Virus record (IMG/VR): IMGVR_UViG_3300046777_000939
Span: 1-38,235 of that record
From: a virus
Strand: one strand, 5' to 3'
Length of the DNA: 38,235 nt
This document shows positions 16,588-26,200 of the stretch, one piece after another. Both the position numbers and the translations under genes were made by a program. Below the pieces are notes generated by a model that saw nothing but the letters and a program-made list of their open reading frames with translations, had not been told where the DNA came from and did not search any database. Numbering within the stretch: the first letter of the stretch is position 1; each line of letters opens with the position of its first letter.

Positions 16588-17205
16588 TTATTCGTCAAGT
16601 TGCATCTTTGCCCACACACTCATGGTCGCTTCTTCCAGGGGGATCTCAATGGGATCATCCTTGAAAACGGATAGGAGTTCACGAATGGCACGATCAGCAC
16701 CAGCCATTAACAGGCCCTTACGATCTTTCATGCCAGTGAATCGGTCAATTTGTTCGATATGACCACGAATTTCTTTTTGCATTGACGCAATGCGGGCAAC
16801 ACCTGCATCACGTTTAACATTGCCGTTCTCAACATCTTCACGGAGTTTGCGAACATCCTCCTGCATCTCGTCAATTTCATACAGAAGTTTTTGACGATGA
16901 TCGGCCTTGGGGTAATTGTTTTGCACCCAAAGCTCACACGCAGTAATGCTACCTGTATACCGCAGGAACCGGGCATACAAGTAGACTTCGACTACGGAGT
17001 AGTTGTTGCTAGCGAAAGAGCAAAATGTTTCCTGAGTTGACGCATCAAGATTGTCAACCCAGGAATCAAATAGCTCAATATCGATAAGCTCGTTGGGCCT
17101 GCCCGTAATCCCGCTCTTCGTCGCGTTGCCTGAACTGCTGGCCTTGTTCGGCAGAGCTACGCTGTTCTTCTGCGCCCTTACCGATGGTTTCACGTTCTTG
17201 TTCAC
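16588..17205 (-). CDS. Candidate small terminase subunit; N-terminus overlaps upstream gene
   Basis: About 205 aa. I place the start at the GTG at 17205, which has GGAG 7 nt upstream. The frame is open back to another GTG at 17247. The N-terminus is basic and low-complexity up to GITGRPNELID, then ELFDSWVDNLDASTQETFC, a helical core, a coiled coil (KLLYEIDEMQEDVRKLREDV) and a C-terminal helix region ending VWAKMQLDE. Basic N-terminus, GRP-type entry, coiled coil and position ahead of terL suit a small terminase, which recognises the packaging site. The first ~44 codons overlap the end of the 82-aa gene by 131 nt in another frame. A frameshift fusion of the two is an alternative. Confidence 0.65.
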   Translation of the reverse strand: MNKNVKPSVRAQKNSVALPNKASSSGNATKSGITGRPNELIDIELFDSWVDNLDASTQETFCSFASNNYSVVEVYLYARFLRYTGSITACELWVQNNYPKADHRQKLLYEIDEMQEDVRKLREDVENGNVKRDAGVARIASMQKEIRGHIEQIDRFTGMKDRKGLLMAGADRAIRELLSVFKDDPIEIPLEEATMSVWAKMQLDE

Positions 17206-17323
17206 CAGCAGTCTCCATTTTTTTCTTGGAAAATTCGTAAGCCACACCAGCAGCCTGGCGGTACTTGTCTAGATCAAACCAGTCATCAACGTCTGTTTGA
17301 CCAGTGGGTACACTGCTTGTCAT
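17075..17323 (-). CDS. 82-aa protein sharing the N-terminal tag of the duplicated 58-aa genes
   Basis: 82 aa. Its first ~20 residues (MTSSVPTGQTDVDDWFDLDK) match the start of the two 58-aa proteins upstream (MSATPTGQPTTDDYFDINKF), suggesting a common N-terminal module. The rest is a highly charged Gln/Glu/Arg helix (EEQRSSAEQGQQFRQRDEER) ending DYGQAQRAYRY. It overlaps the terS candidate. Function unknown. The shared tag next to packaging genes suggests a common virion or terminase partner. Confidence 0.7.
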   Translation of the reverse strand: MTSSVPTGQTDVDDWFDLDKYRQAAGVAYEFSKKKMETAGEQERETIGKGAEEQRSSAEQGQQFRQRDEERDYGQAQRAYRY

Positions 17324-17347
17324 GGCTTAGATAGTTTACAAGAAAAA

Positions 17348-17524
17348 TCAGAAGTTGGACATCATCGATGCCAAGCCTTGAGTATAAATGTCACGACGAC
17401 CCTCAAGAGACTTTTGGCGTTGCTGGCGACCTTTGGAACCTTCAAGCCGCTGAAGAAGCTGCTCAAATTTATTGATATCGAAATAGTCGTCAGTTGTAGG
17501 TTGGCCAGTGGGAGTAGCAGACAT
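17348..17524 (-). CDS. 58-aa protein, copy 2 of a tandem duplication
   Basis: 58 aa: MSATPTGQPTTDDYFDINKF, then a basic helix (EQLLQRLEGSKGRQQRQKSL), then EGRRDIYTQGLASMMSNF. It differs from the upstream copy (17539-17715) at only a few residues near positions 6, 7, 11 and 48. The starts lie 191 nt apart. Synonymous differences show that both copies have been kept as genes. A small protein with an acidic N-terminus and basic middle, of unknown role. No strong Shine-Dalgarno is seen. Confidence 0.75.
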   Translation of the reverse strand: MSATPTGQPTTDDYFDINKFEQLLQRLEGSKGRQQRQKSLEGRRDIYTQGLASMMSNF

Positions 17525-17538
17525 TTTTTAGTACCTAA

Positions 17539-17715
17539 TCAGAAGTTAGACATCATCGATGCCAGGCCTTGGGCGTAGATGTCACGACGGCCTTCAAGGG
17601 ATTTTTGACGCTGTTGACGACCCTTGGAACCTTCGAGTCGCTGAAGCAGCTGTTCAAATTTATTGATATCAAAATAGTCATCGCCCGTGGGCTGACTATC
17701 GGGTGTAGCAGACAT
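17539..17715 (-). CDS. 58-aa protein, copy 1 of a tandem duplication
   Basis: 58 aa: MSATPDSQPTGDDYFDINKF followed by the same basic helix and DIYAQGLASMMSNF end as its neighbour. It is the first of two tandem paralogs, and the 82-aa gene is a third, diverged relative by its N-terminus. It follows the 297-aa virion-associated gene with about 55 nt of spacing. Function unknown. Confidence 0.75.
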   Translation of the reverse strand: MSATPDSQPTGDDYFDINKFEQLLQRLEGSKGRQQRQKSLEGRRDIYAQGLASMMSNF

Positions 17716-17771
17716 CTAAATATCTTGCGGACTAAAACGATTATAACAAGGGTAATTCAACTGGAAATGGA

Positions 17772-18665
17772 TTAACTCCAGAAACCAGAAACAAGGTTTG
17801 ACGCCACATTACCAAAGGAACTGATCTTGGCAACTTCCTTGGAGCCTTCATTTTTCAACTTCTGGGTTTCTTTGTCGATCTCCCCTTGGAGGTTGGTCAG
17901 CCCAGCGCTGTAAAGATACTTGCGGGTGTCACGTACGTTTTGCAGGCTCTCTTCAATTTCACTGGGAGTTCCGGTGAAGCTATCAGCAAAGTTCGGCAGC
18001 TGGACCCCAGCCCTTGCTTTAGTTGTGTCTGCGTAGCTGGGGAGAAGATTCTTGTCAAAGTTGAAGGTATATTGTCCTGTTTTCTTGCCAGCAGCGTCAG
18101 TCGCCTGCTTGCCATACATTGTTTTGTAGTAGTTCCCAAGATAACTGGTCTCAAATTTTTCTTGATACTCAGGACTCTTTGCAAGAGAATCTTTAAGGTC
18201 TTGGACGGTACTGTAGTAGCCTTGCCCAAATCGTTCCAGGGCCTTTGATTTTTCTTCTTCAGTAGCTTGGCGCCCAAGAGTTTCTTCGTATGCAGACGCA
18301 ATATTTGTAGCTCGGCGACCAGGGAGCAGTTCTTTTGTGTAGATATCCGTTAGTTCAGTTACATCTTGCTCCGGAGGAGCAAGATTGTACTTGGTTGCGT
18401 AATCACGCAATTGTGATTGTGCGTCAGTAAATCCAATTAAACCTTGACGCAACTGTGATTGAACGCCAAAACGAAAACCAGAGTATGCAGCGGCGCCGCT
18501 CGCTTTACGTGTTGCCTCTGCATCGTCACGTTCTTTCTTTTCAGCTGCCGCACGATCATCGGCCGCTTTTTCACGAGACTGCTGATACTCCAGATAACGC
18601 TGAAAAGAGTCATCCTTCTGTACCGGAGGAGGATTGTACTCAACTCGTGTGCCGCCGCCGCCCAT
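17772..18665 (-). CDS. Virion-block protein, 297 aa, charged and helical
   Basis: 297 aa starting MGGGGTRVEYNPPPVQKDDS. Residues 20-55 are a highly charged helix (REKAADDRAAAEKKERDDAEATRK). The middle carries YEETLGRQATEEEKSKALERF...DLKDSLAKSPEYQEKF, which loosely resembles DUF4214-type helical repeats (Y-x-x-x-LGR ... S-P-E). The C-terminus is helical and ends ISSFGNVASNLVSGFWS. It is one of a series of unknown proteins upstream of the terminase genes that may be internal or ejection proteins. That role is inference. Confidence 0.7.
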   Translation of the reverse strand: MGGGGTRVEYNPPPVQKDDSFQRYLEYQQSREKAADDRAAAEKKERDDAEATRKASGAAAYSGFRFGVQSQLRQGLIGFTDAQSQLRDYATKYNLAPPEQDVTELTDIYTKELLPGRRATNIASAYEETLGRQATEEEKSKALERFGQGYYSTVQDLKDSLAKSPEYQEKFETSYLGNYYKTMYGKQATDAAGKKTGQYTFNFDKNLLPSYADTTKARAGVQLPNFADSFTGTPSEIEESLQNVRDTRKYLYSAGLTNLQGEIDKETQKLKNEGSKEVAKISSFGNVASNLVSGFWS

Positions 18666-18675
18666 GATTTATCTC

Positions 18676-19179
18676 CTATGTGAAAGGTCTTGTGAAAGCA
18701 GTTTGTCCAAATGTTAAGGCAAGTGGACTAAATGCTGCCTTGCTACCTTCGCTACGTTTTTCATTCAAATAGTTTTCAAAATTAAATTCTTTTGCTTCAG
18801 GACTAATGCCCAGGCTTTGATAACGTTTTGCTTTGTCATAAGCCAAGCCAATATCCTTTGGTGCAAATACATCACGCTTTGCTTTTTCAGCAGTCAATTG
18901 TCTTCCAAAATCCAGATCAGCGCCCCAGGCCAAAGAAGCAAGACGAGATGCCGTATTTTCTCCCGCTTGAGAGAATAACGACATAAGTTGATTTGCCCCA
19001 CTTTGTTGAGTGGCAAAAGTAGAGGCGCCCAGCTGCGCTTCAATTGCACTTTTTTGAAACTCCCGCTGACGACCAGCTTCCAGTAAGTTAAAAGGAAGCG
19101 TGAAAGCTGAGATTGCGGCACCGGGAAGACCTTGGCCGAAACCCCCCATAAAAGCTTTGGTAAAATCCCCGCCAGCCAT
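18676..19179 (-). CDS. Putative internal virion protein, 167 aa
   Basis: 167 aa: a Gly/Phe-rich N-terminus (MAGGDFTKAFMGGFGQGLPG) with an apolar stretch (AAISAFTLPFNLLEAG), then Ala/Gln/Ser-rich helices. The N-terminal pattern, short Gly-rich apolar sequence followed by amphipathic helix, recurs in neighbouring genes, suggesting a set of related membrane-active or core proteins. No family recognised. Confidence 0.65.
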   Translation of the reverse strand: MAGGDFTKAFMGGFGQGLPGAAISAFTLPFNLLEAGRQREFQKSAIEAQLGASTFATQQSGANQLMSLFSQAGENTASRLASLAWGADLDFGRQLTAEKAKRDVFAPKDIGLAYDKAKRYQSLGISPEAKEFNFENYLNEKRSEGSKAAFSPLALTFGQTAFTRPFT

Positions 19180-19217
19180 TGCTTACCTTCTTATACGTAA
19201 TATTTTACAACGCCTAA

Positions 19218-19751
19218 TTAACCAAAGTAATTACGAGCCGGAAGACCAACTCCCGCAGCTTGCGGTAATGTAATTGGGCGAATGTTTTGGGGAGAGGCAA
19301 TATTGGCAATATTGCCCACAACTTCTTGGGTTGCGGACCAAGGCATTGGGCTAAATGCACCTGCAATTTCACGCGGAAGTTGCCTTAGTTGATCACGAAT
19401 TTCTTTTTCTTTCGCCAGTTTATTTATGAACTCATAGTTTTGTCTTTGCATCTCCAAAGATTCTTTTGTTTCTTGCTTTCGCAATTCAGAAGCCTCTCGC
19501 GTTCTTTGGGGCGAAGGGCCTAGGCCAACAAAACCCATTAAAGTTGCAATGCCGTTTTGGTCGTTTGCCGCATTTTTTACAAGCTCTTGGAAACGCTGCT
19601 CCCAAAGTTTTTGAGAATCACTAGGGTTTAGAGCAGAACTAACCGCAGCAGGATCTACAAGAGGTGCAGTATTTGAAAGCGCAGCTTGATTCCAACCCAA
19701 GCGATTAGCCGTGGAGGGATCAAAACTACCAGCAAGATTAAAAGCGGCCAT
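19218..19751 (-). CDS. Hypothetical virion-block protein, 177 aa
   Basis: 177 aa with a Pro/Asn/Ser-rich N-terminus (FNLAGSFDPSTANRLGWNQA), a helical and strongly charged centre (TREASELRKQETKESLEMQR) and a hydrophobic Pro/Ile-rich C-terminus (IANIASPQNIRPITLPQAAG). The start codon overlaps the stop of the upstream 334-aa gene (TAATG), implying translational coupling. No family recognised. Confidence 0.65.
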   Translation of the reverse strand: MAAFNLAGSFDPSTANRLGWNQAALSNTAPLVDPAAVSSALNPSDSQKLWEQRFQELVKNAANDQNGIATLMGFVGLGPSPQRTREASELRKQETKESLEMQRQNYEFINKLAKEKEIRDQLRQLPREIAGAFSPMPWSATQEVVGNIANIASPQNIRPITLPQAAGVGLPARNYFG

Positions 19752-20755
19752 TATGCGTTACCAAAACTAATGCTAGGGGCGGGCAACATTGCCGCGTTGT
19801 ACGGACTGTTGGCAGCCATAGTCCGCGCCAAGGCGCCAGATTCAGCCATACTGCGATCAGCAAGCTGGAACATGCCTGCCATGCGTCCCAGGCGTTGATG
19901 AATTGATCCTTGTGTATTTAACAACTGTTGTTGAATAGTACCCTCACGGCGTTGCTGATCTGCAATAAGAGGTGCCAGACCTTTTGCTTGGTTTAAATAC
20001 GCATCAGTCTGAAGTTGATTAATTGCTCTGGCTTCAGCAATGCTTTGTTGAAGTTGAATATTGCTACGTTGTTGCTCAAGGGCAAGTGATGCGTTTGCGT
20101 CTTTAAGTTGCTCTTGTCGTTGATAAGCGGATTCAGCGCGGCGCTTTGCACGTTCACCAATATTTACAGAACCAACAATAGGAAGATTCAAAGACAAGTC
20201 TTGAAGCCCACTGCCTAAACCAAATATACCTCCTCCTCCACCGGCGGCGGCGTTTGTAACACCTTGTGCAGCCTGAGAAGCACCACCCATAAGACTTTGA
20301 ACGCCGCCTGCCGCAGCTTTTTGCGCTTGATAACCAACAACGGCAGGAGCTGCAAAACGCAAGCCCATGCCTAAAGCTTTCAATACAGGAGGACCCTGCA
20401 TCATTGATGATGTTAAAGCGTTAGTTGCCATATTGGCAACTTGACCTGCAGCGAGACCAATCGGAGCACTAATGACTCCTGCAACAGGATCTTGAGTAAA
20501 TGTCTCAAGTGCGCCCAAGCCAGCAGACAACTTGCCGCCACCGGCACCACGATATTGGCCTTGTTGATTTTTAAATACGCCACCCGGTTTAAGTGCTTCT
20601 TCACGAGCGTTTTTGTAAACATCACCCACGCCGGAGCGTACATCATTGAAAAAAACATTAAAACGACTTGATTTATCTGTGCCGCCATCAACAAGCCGCA
20701 CGTTTCCTCTCGCATCTATTTCAACCGGCTGATTGTTTTCGTTATAAAGCGCCAT
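19751..20755 (-). CDS. Putative internal/ejection protein, 334 aa
   Basis: 334 aa. The N-terminus (MALYNENNQPVEIDARGNVR) is polar. Residues about 90-185 contain apolar Gly/Ala stretches (VISAPIGLAAGQVANMATNA, AAAGGGGGIFGLGSGL). The C-terminal half is a long Gln/Ala/Arg-rich coiled coil (ERAKRRAESAYQRQEQLKDA). Apolar plus coiled-coil architecture resembles podovirus core proteins ejected into the cell envelope with the DNA. No enzyme motif is visible. Confidence 0.65.
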   Translation of the reverse strand: MALYNENNQPVEIDARGNVRLVDGGTDKSSRFNVFFNDVRSGVGDVYKNAREEALKPGGVFKNQQGQYRGAGGGKLSAGLGALETFTQDPVAGVISAPIGLAAGQVANMATNALTSSMMQGPPVLKALGMGLRFAAPAVVGYQAQKAAAGGVQSLMGGASQAAQGVTNAAAGGGGGIFGLGSGLQDLSLNLPIVGSVNIGERAKRRAESAYQRQEQLKDANASLALEQQRSNIQLQQSIAEARAINQLQTDAYLNQAKGLAPLIADQQRREGTIQQQLLNTQGSIHQRLGRMAGMFQLADRSMAESGALARTMAANSPYNAAMLPAPSISFGNA

Positions 20756-20802
20756 TTACTGAGCGTGTATCTTTATTTGTTTAAATTCTATCAGCACTTG
20801 CG

Positions 20803-21744
20803 CTAAGACATTGGAAGCTGAGAATCCAACTGTTTAGCGGCCAGGGCCTGATTGGTAAGTACACCGGCTATGGCTCCAGCAGCGGCCCCTGCTAGGCCTC
20901 CTGTGACGCCACGGAGGGTCATATTGCGTGGCATTTGGGTAGACGCAACAGCGGTCGCTTTCTCGCTCAGAAGTTCAAGTTGCTTGGCTTGCGGTGGTCT
21001 AGGGGCAGTTGCCATGCCAAGCTTCGCACCAACAACACCACCAACTGCGGTTGTAACAGTTGGAATAGAAACCGGATAACCAAAAACACGTGCTTCTGGC
21101 ACACCTTGTAGATTCTCAGAAGTAACTTTTACTGAGCCAAGGAATGCCGGATCGTTATACATAAACTTCATGTAGTTTGTGTAACGTTCTTTTGTTAAGC
21201 CTGGAACTTCTTCTCTTGCTTTATCAAATGCAAGTGGCCGCCCCTGGCGACCCAACATAAAACGTTCGAATAATTCCGTAGCGGGATCCAGGGATTTGGT
21301 TGGATCGTCTGGGTTTGGTACGTTTTGCTTGTAACCTTGCGGACGACCTAACTCAGAAATGTTAGTAGGATCATACGCACCGCTGAGCGCAAAAGCAGGT
21401 GTAACAAAAGAACCAACAATGGCGGCACGTTGGTAGCGATTTAATTGATCTTTTGGATCTATTAATGCGGCACTTGCCTTATCAACTAATGCAATTGGAT
21501 GGTTTACGCTCCACCAAAGGCTTCTTGTTTCCTGGTTTGCAACATCTCCCAACACACGTGCGGTATAGGCGCCAAGGAAAGCTGCTGGCGTTTCTTTTGC
21601 TGTAATTTGCGAATCACGTATCAGCTTTTTAAAATCTTTGTCAACAACTGTGGATTGACCATAGCGTTGTGGCGCAGTTTGCTTCATGGCCCTAAGGCCA
21701 GTCTTCCAACCAGAAACAAAACCTTGATTTGGAGGTTGAAACAT
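20803..21744 (-). CDS. Hypothetical virion-block protein, 313 aa, C-terminal apolar segments
   Basis: 313 aa. The N-terminal ~200 residues look globular (KDFKKLIRDSQITAKETPAA, LWWSVNHPIALVDKASAALI, ERFMLGRQGRPLAFDKAREE). The C-terminus has two Gly/Ala-rich apolar segments (TTAVGGVVGAKLGMA and GLAGAAAGAIAGVL). It follows the 185-aa gene with a 1-nt gap. This again suggests a virion protein able to contact membranes. Family unknown. Confidence 0.65.
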   Translation of the reverse strand: MFQPPNQGFVSGWKTGLRAMKQTAPQRYGQSTVVDKDFKKLIRDSQITAKETPAAFLGAYTARVLGDVANQETRSLWWSVNHPIALVDKASAALIDPKDQLNRYQRAAIVGSFVTPAFALSGAYDPTNISELGRPQGYKQNVPNPDDPTKSLDPATELFERFMLGRQGRPLAFDKAREEVPGLTKERYTNYMKFMYNDPAFLGSVKVTSENLQGVPEARVFGYPVSIPTVTTAVGGVVGAKLGMATAPRPPQAKQLELLSEKATAVASTQMPRNMTLRGVTGGLAGAAAGAIAGVLTNQALAAKQLDSQLPMS

Positions 21745-21745
21745 G

Positions 21746-22303
21746 TCAGGTATTGTTTAGCAGTGCCAGGGTTTCAGGTGGAAGAGTGAGGCCGGGGTAG
21801 TGAAAACCTTGCGGCAAACCTTGCATTTGGTATTGAGTACCACGAGCAAGCGCCTGACGATCAAGATTATTCACCTGTTGGCGTTGAACGTTTTGTTGAT
21901 AAACCTGTTGTTCTTGTGAAATATTGGTTGGCTGTACTGTTTGCGCCTGGTTGTAAAGAGCACCTTGCGTTACAAAGTCAACAAGGGGCATTGAACCCAG
22001 GGATGCCGTTAAGTTAACCGCATTCTCCACCGCAGAAGGACTATATCCAAGTTCCTTGGTAATTGTCTGTCCAGTTTTTGTTTTAATGGTTGCCATGCCA
22101 CCAGGAGTACCTGGAAAGAACTTCCGTGCCAGTCCAACCAACGGATAGTTCAACAGAAAATCACCCGCCGCGTATGCAGCACCGGCTGCAGGGCCTTGCA
22201 TTAAAGTGCCGACAGCAAGGTTCATTGCTGCGCCAGGGATGGCCGCTTGGGCAGCCTGGCGAGATGTGGCGCTGCCAATAAGTTTTCCCAGTCCGGACAG
22301 CAT
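21746..22303 (-). CDS. Hypothetical virion-block protein, 185 aa
   Basis: 185 aa: an Ala/Gly-rich apolar N-terminal half (AIPGAAMNLAVGTLMQGPAA, LLNYPLVGLARKFFPGTPGG) and a Gln/Asn/Val-rich C-terminal half (QQVYQQNVQRQQVNNLDRQA) ending in GLTLPPETLALLNNT. A likely minor virion protein by location. No family recognised. Confidence 0.65.
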   Translation of the reverse strand: MLSGLGKLIGSATSRQAAQAAIPGAAMNLAVGTLMQGPAAGAAYAAGDFLLNYPLVGLARKFFPGTPGGMATIKTKTGQTITKELGYSPSAVENAVNLTASLGSMPLVDFVTQGALYNQAQTVQPTNISQEQQVYQQNVQRQQVNNLDRQALARGTQYQMQGLPQGFHYPGLTLPPETLALLNNT

Positions 22304-22334
22304 TATGTTTAAACCTTATCTAACTATTTTACGC

Positions 22335-22991
22335 TTATGTATTTAAGGTTTTGCCTGGAGACGTATTGGTTTCTACCGATTCTTTATTTGCAGTATCTTC
22401 GCCTTCTTTTTCTTCCTCCTTGACCGGCATTGATTTCATAACGCCTTTACGGTCAAGGAGTTGAGCGATTGATGGTTTATCCTCAACCTCGTTTTCCGCA
22501 CGTTTCTCTGCCATTGCCATTAAGTATCCATTTGGATCCGGATTACGCATCCGTGGCATTGGATTCTTAGCGACCTTACTTGGATTTAATGTTGGACTAA
22601 GTTTGTATGCTTCAATCCATTGAGGATTAAAATCAGGTTGGTCCTGGGGGCGCTGCGCAGTTTTTGGTCGACCTTCTTCAAAATCGTAAGCAGTAGGACG
22701 ATCAAACGTCCCTAGGCCAAACATGTCATATGCTTCGGTTACTTCGCTGTTGTCATCAAAGAATGGTGTATTACCAACAAAGTCCAGATCCGGGTTTAAG
22801 GTAATCTTACGCGTCATGGCGCGACGCATTAAATCTTGTTGACCAAACCTTGATGGGTTCCAGGGATACTGACCGGTCTCCGCTTCGGAGCGAAACAAGT
22901 CGTCGAAATTTAATCGTTTGGCGATTTCACCACGGCGATTAAATGGGTTTTGAATGTAACGACCTAGATCAAGCCTGTGATCTTTTGCCAT
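22335..22991 (-). CDS. Hypothetical virion-block protein, 218 aa
   Basis: 218 aa, polar, rich in Asp, Asn, Pro and Arg, no membrane segment. The N-terminus reads MAKDHRLDLGRYIQNPFNRR and the C-terminus is a disordered acidic/basic tail (KEEEKEGEDTANKESVETNT). Its ATG overlaps the stop of the upstream 74-aa gene by one base. No family recognised. The neighbours suggest a virion or assembly role. Confidence 0.65.
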   Translation of the reverse strand: MAKDHRLDLGRYIQNPFNRRGEIAKRLNFDDLFRSEAETGQYPWNPSRFGQQDLMRRAMTRKITLNPDLDFVGNTPFFDDNSEVTEAYDMFGLGTFDRPTAYDFEEGRPKTAQRPQDQPDFNPQWIEAYKLSPTLNPSKVAKNPMPRMRNPDPNGYLMAMAEKRAENEVEDKPSIAQLLDRKGVMKSMPVKEEEKEGEDTANKESVETNTSPGKTLNT

Positions 22992-23215
22992 CAGCCCTCA
23001 GATTTCTTCTGGTCTTTTTTCTTCTTTAATCCTACCAACGTTTGGCGAAGCCGTGCTTGCTTAACTGTTTTCTCATCGTACTTATCCGGATTGGAAAGAA
23101 CATTCTCCTGGAGCTGAGCAGAAGTAATACCCTTCTTTTTGGCTTTAGCTGTGAAGGCGCCTTCCTTGATGTCAGCGCCTTGGATCCACTTTTTATCTTT
23201 CTTTTTTTCAGCCAT
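22991..23215 (-). CDS. Small Lys-rich protein, 74 aa
   Basis: 74 aa, with Lys at both ends (MAEKKKDKKWIQGADIKEGA and LKKKKDQKKSEG) around a short folded-looking core (FTAKAKKKGITSAQLQENVL). This small basic type often binds DNA or is packaged in heads. It starts 2 nt after the stop of the 1157-aa gene. Confidence 0.7.
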   Translation of the reverse strand: MAEKKKDKKWIQGADIKEGAFTAKAKKKGITSAQLQENVLSNPDKYDEKTVKQARLRQTLVGLKKKKDQKKSEG

Positions 23216-23217
23216 GA

Positions 23218-26200
23218 TTAACGACGTAAAGCGGCACGCATTAACTGTTGAATCATCCCTTCAGATGGCGTTTGATAAGGACGAAGGGAGTTTTGTCCTA
23301 CTCCTTTGAGTTTAACACCTTGAATAGAAGCGGGACCTTCCATACGCTGCGAAGCAGCTGAGATGTAGTTGCCAATGTGACGAGCAACGGCATCATTGCG
23401 TGCTTGTACCGGATCAATTGCTTCTGGAATTACGGAAGGACGGCGAGCATATCCGGCCATTTCCGTATTTTGTGTCATACCAATATCAGGTTGACGTGGA
23501 CCTTGTAAAGAAGGTGCTTGAGGTCCATACAAACGTTCTGGAGGAGCAGCTGTTGGAACGTTCCGTTCTGGGTTCGTTTGATTAAGTTTTGTTGGATTGG
23601 GTTGTAATCCTTTTTTATAAGCAGCTTCAGCCATTAGACGATTACCAAGTTCTTGAAGTTGTGAGCCACTTGTACCATAGCGACTAATTGTTTCCGATTC
23701 ACTGAGGTTAGCTCCTTCAGTACCAAGGCCAGCTGCAATTGCTCCCAAACCGCCACCTAGCTGTAACCCACCCCTAACTACGCGACCTCCTGGTGTTTGC
23801 AATGCAACAGAAGTAAACAAAGTACGTGCTGTTTCTTGTTGACCAGATGTTTTCGGAAGATTGACACGACCTTCGCCACGGGGATAGTTACCAGTAAGCA
23901 CCTCAGAAGCAGGCCCAGCTGCATATCTGGCTGCGCCCGTAAAGGATCCACCTGGGGTGCTAATTGGTTGCCGCGTACGTTCAGTTGCGCCTTCATAAGA
24001 AAAACCAACGTTATCTGATCTTTCTTGCGGTAAACCTTGGGCTCGTTCTGCCTGTTCTTGTGAGGCTAGTGTTTGATAAGGCCCAGCAACAACTTCTCCT
24101 TCAGATGAAAGCGGGCGACCAATTAAATTGGAAATAGCAAACGCGTCTTGATTTTCATTTTTAAGGGTTTCAACTAAACGTTTTTCTGGATAAGAAACTT
24201 TGTTCTTGTTGATGGAATAAACAACATTACCATCAATGTTTTGTACAGTAGCTCCTTGATTGAGTAAAGTTCTTAATTGACTTGTAAGGGCTCCACCAAG
24301 TCTCGGTGAAATGCGCTCATAGGTACTTGTTGAAACTCCTAAGTCTGTGCCTGTTGACATGACATCAGGCTTGGGAATACCAACGTCACGACTGCTTGTT
24401 GTCAACACCCTGGGGCTGGGACCTTGCTCATCAATGTCAGGCAAATAATCAGATAAGTTTTTCAAAGGTACACCAGCTTGTGAAAGCATTCGACGTGCTT
24501 GGATAATATTCTCTGCACGATTACCTTCTGAGCCTGGAGACAAAGGACCGGTATATGGTAATTTTTGACCTTCCACTGAAGTTAAGAAACCATATTCTTT
24601 CCCTTCATACTGTGAACCAGACAACATACGAATAAATTCGTTGCGTGCCTCATCATATTTGTCAAAAGGTTCACGTGTCATCACAGGCACGTTATATGCA
24701 CTATGTGTGTCAAGAAGTAGTTTATTAACGTCTTCGTTTAACGCTGTGTAATTCTTGCCATGAAAATCCTTTAAATTACGAACGGCCTCTTGTAGTGTTA
24801 CAGACTCTATTTTTTCGCGTCCTGTTTCATCAATATTTTTACGTACCCCGACAGGAGCGGTTAAATCAATAGAGAAATTAACAAGACGAACAGTATCTTT
24901 GCCTGTAGCTTTATCTTTTACAGTAACTGCTTTTTGCAGAGGGACCAAGGCTGTACGCGTTACCTTGGCTTTACCTTTGATGAAGTCACCAGAAAGAGAA
25001 GGTAAATTTACATCTGCTTCCGTATCGTAACTTAACGGCATAACGTCAATTGTTGTAGCACTTCCTTCGCCTTTAAACCTCAATACATTACCTGATGCAA
25101 AGGAAGGATCTTGCGCTAAACGAGACAAGGTTGTTTCACCAACAGAAGCAAATGGACCACTTTTGCCCTGTGCTCCAAAAAGAACTCCTTTAGGATTAAG
25201 GACAGGTACAGGAGCGGAAGATGCCTCTGAAGTTGTTCCGGTTTTTCCTCTGTATACTGAAACCTCACCCAAGGTCCCTGTTTTTGGTTCTTTGTATACT
25301 GTGATGTACTGAGGAATGTCACCAACTGTTTCTGCATAAATATCCTGTAAAGCTCGACTGGTTTGTTTATCCCATTTTTCGTATACCTGGGCATTATTGT
25401 TTGCAGTTTGCAATTCAGGGGGAAGTTGGTAATTTAATTTATTTGCTGTTTTTCTTGCTTCATAGTCATCCATAGTATGTGGTAATTCTGTAGCACGACG
25501 TTCCCAGTAATTTTTAAAGCCTTCCGTCCAGGCTGGGTTTAACTCTTGGCGCATTTGTCCCATGCCCGAGATTTGTTCGCCACGTGAAATCATCTCACCG
25601 GTAATGGGATCAAAGCTATCTGCGTTTAGTAAGCCAGCTCCTTTTAATCCACCAAATGTTTTAAGTTGCTCAAAACCTACAACGTTCTCACGACGAACCA
25701 CATCTTGTACCCGTGGATCATTTTGAGCAAAAGCACTCATGAACTCACGAGTAGGGCTAGAGACGCCAGTAAGTATTTTGCCTTTTTGTTGTTGTCCACC
25801 ATAGCCAGCGGCATCTGGCATCTGAGAAGGATACAACAGCGGGCCAGGGGGGATACGTGGTCCTTCAGGGCCAAATGGGGTTGCCGCTGAATGAGTTGTT
25901 TTACCTAGTTGTAAATTTTCAGTTTCTAAACGGGCAAAGATTTTTGCTTCTTTTTCTTGTCGTGTTAACGTCCGTTGCGCAGATGGCAATAAACCAAAGG
26001 CATCAAAAACTACTTCTTCTTGTGGAATATCTACGTCAGGTACGTCATAACCAGTGTGCCGCTGAATTTTAACATCAATACGACGTTCTTCTTGACCAAC
26101 TCCAGAATCTAATGCATCTATTGTTTGCTCTGGAACTTGAGAACTAATTTCTTGTTGAATAGTTGTTAAATCTTCGGGAGCTTGTACAGCACCTGTAGAT

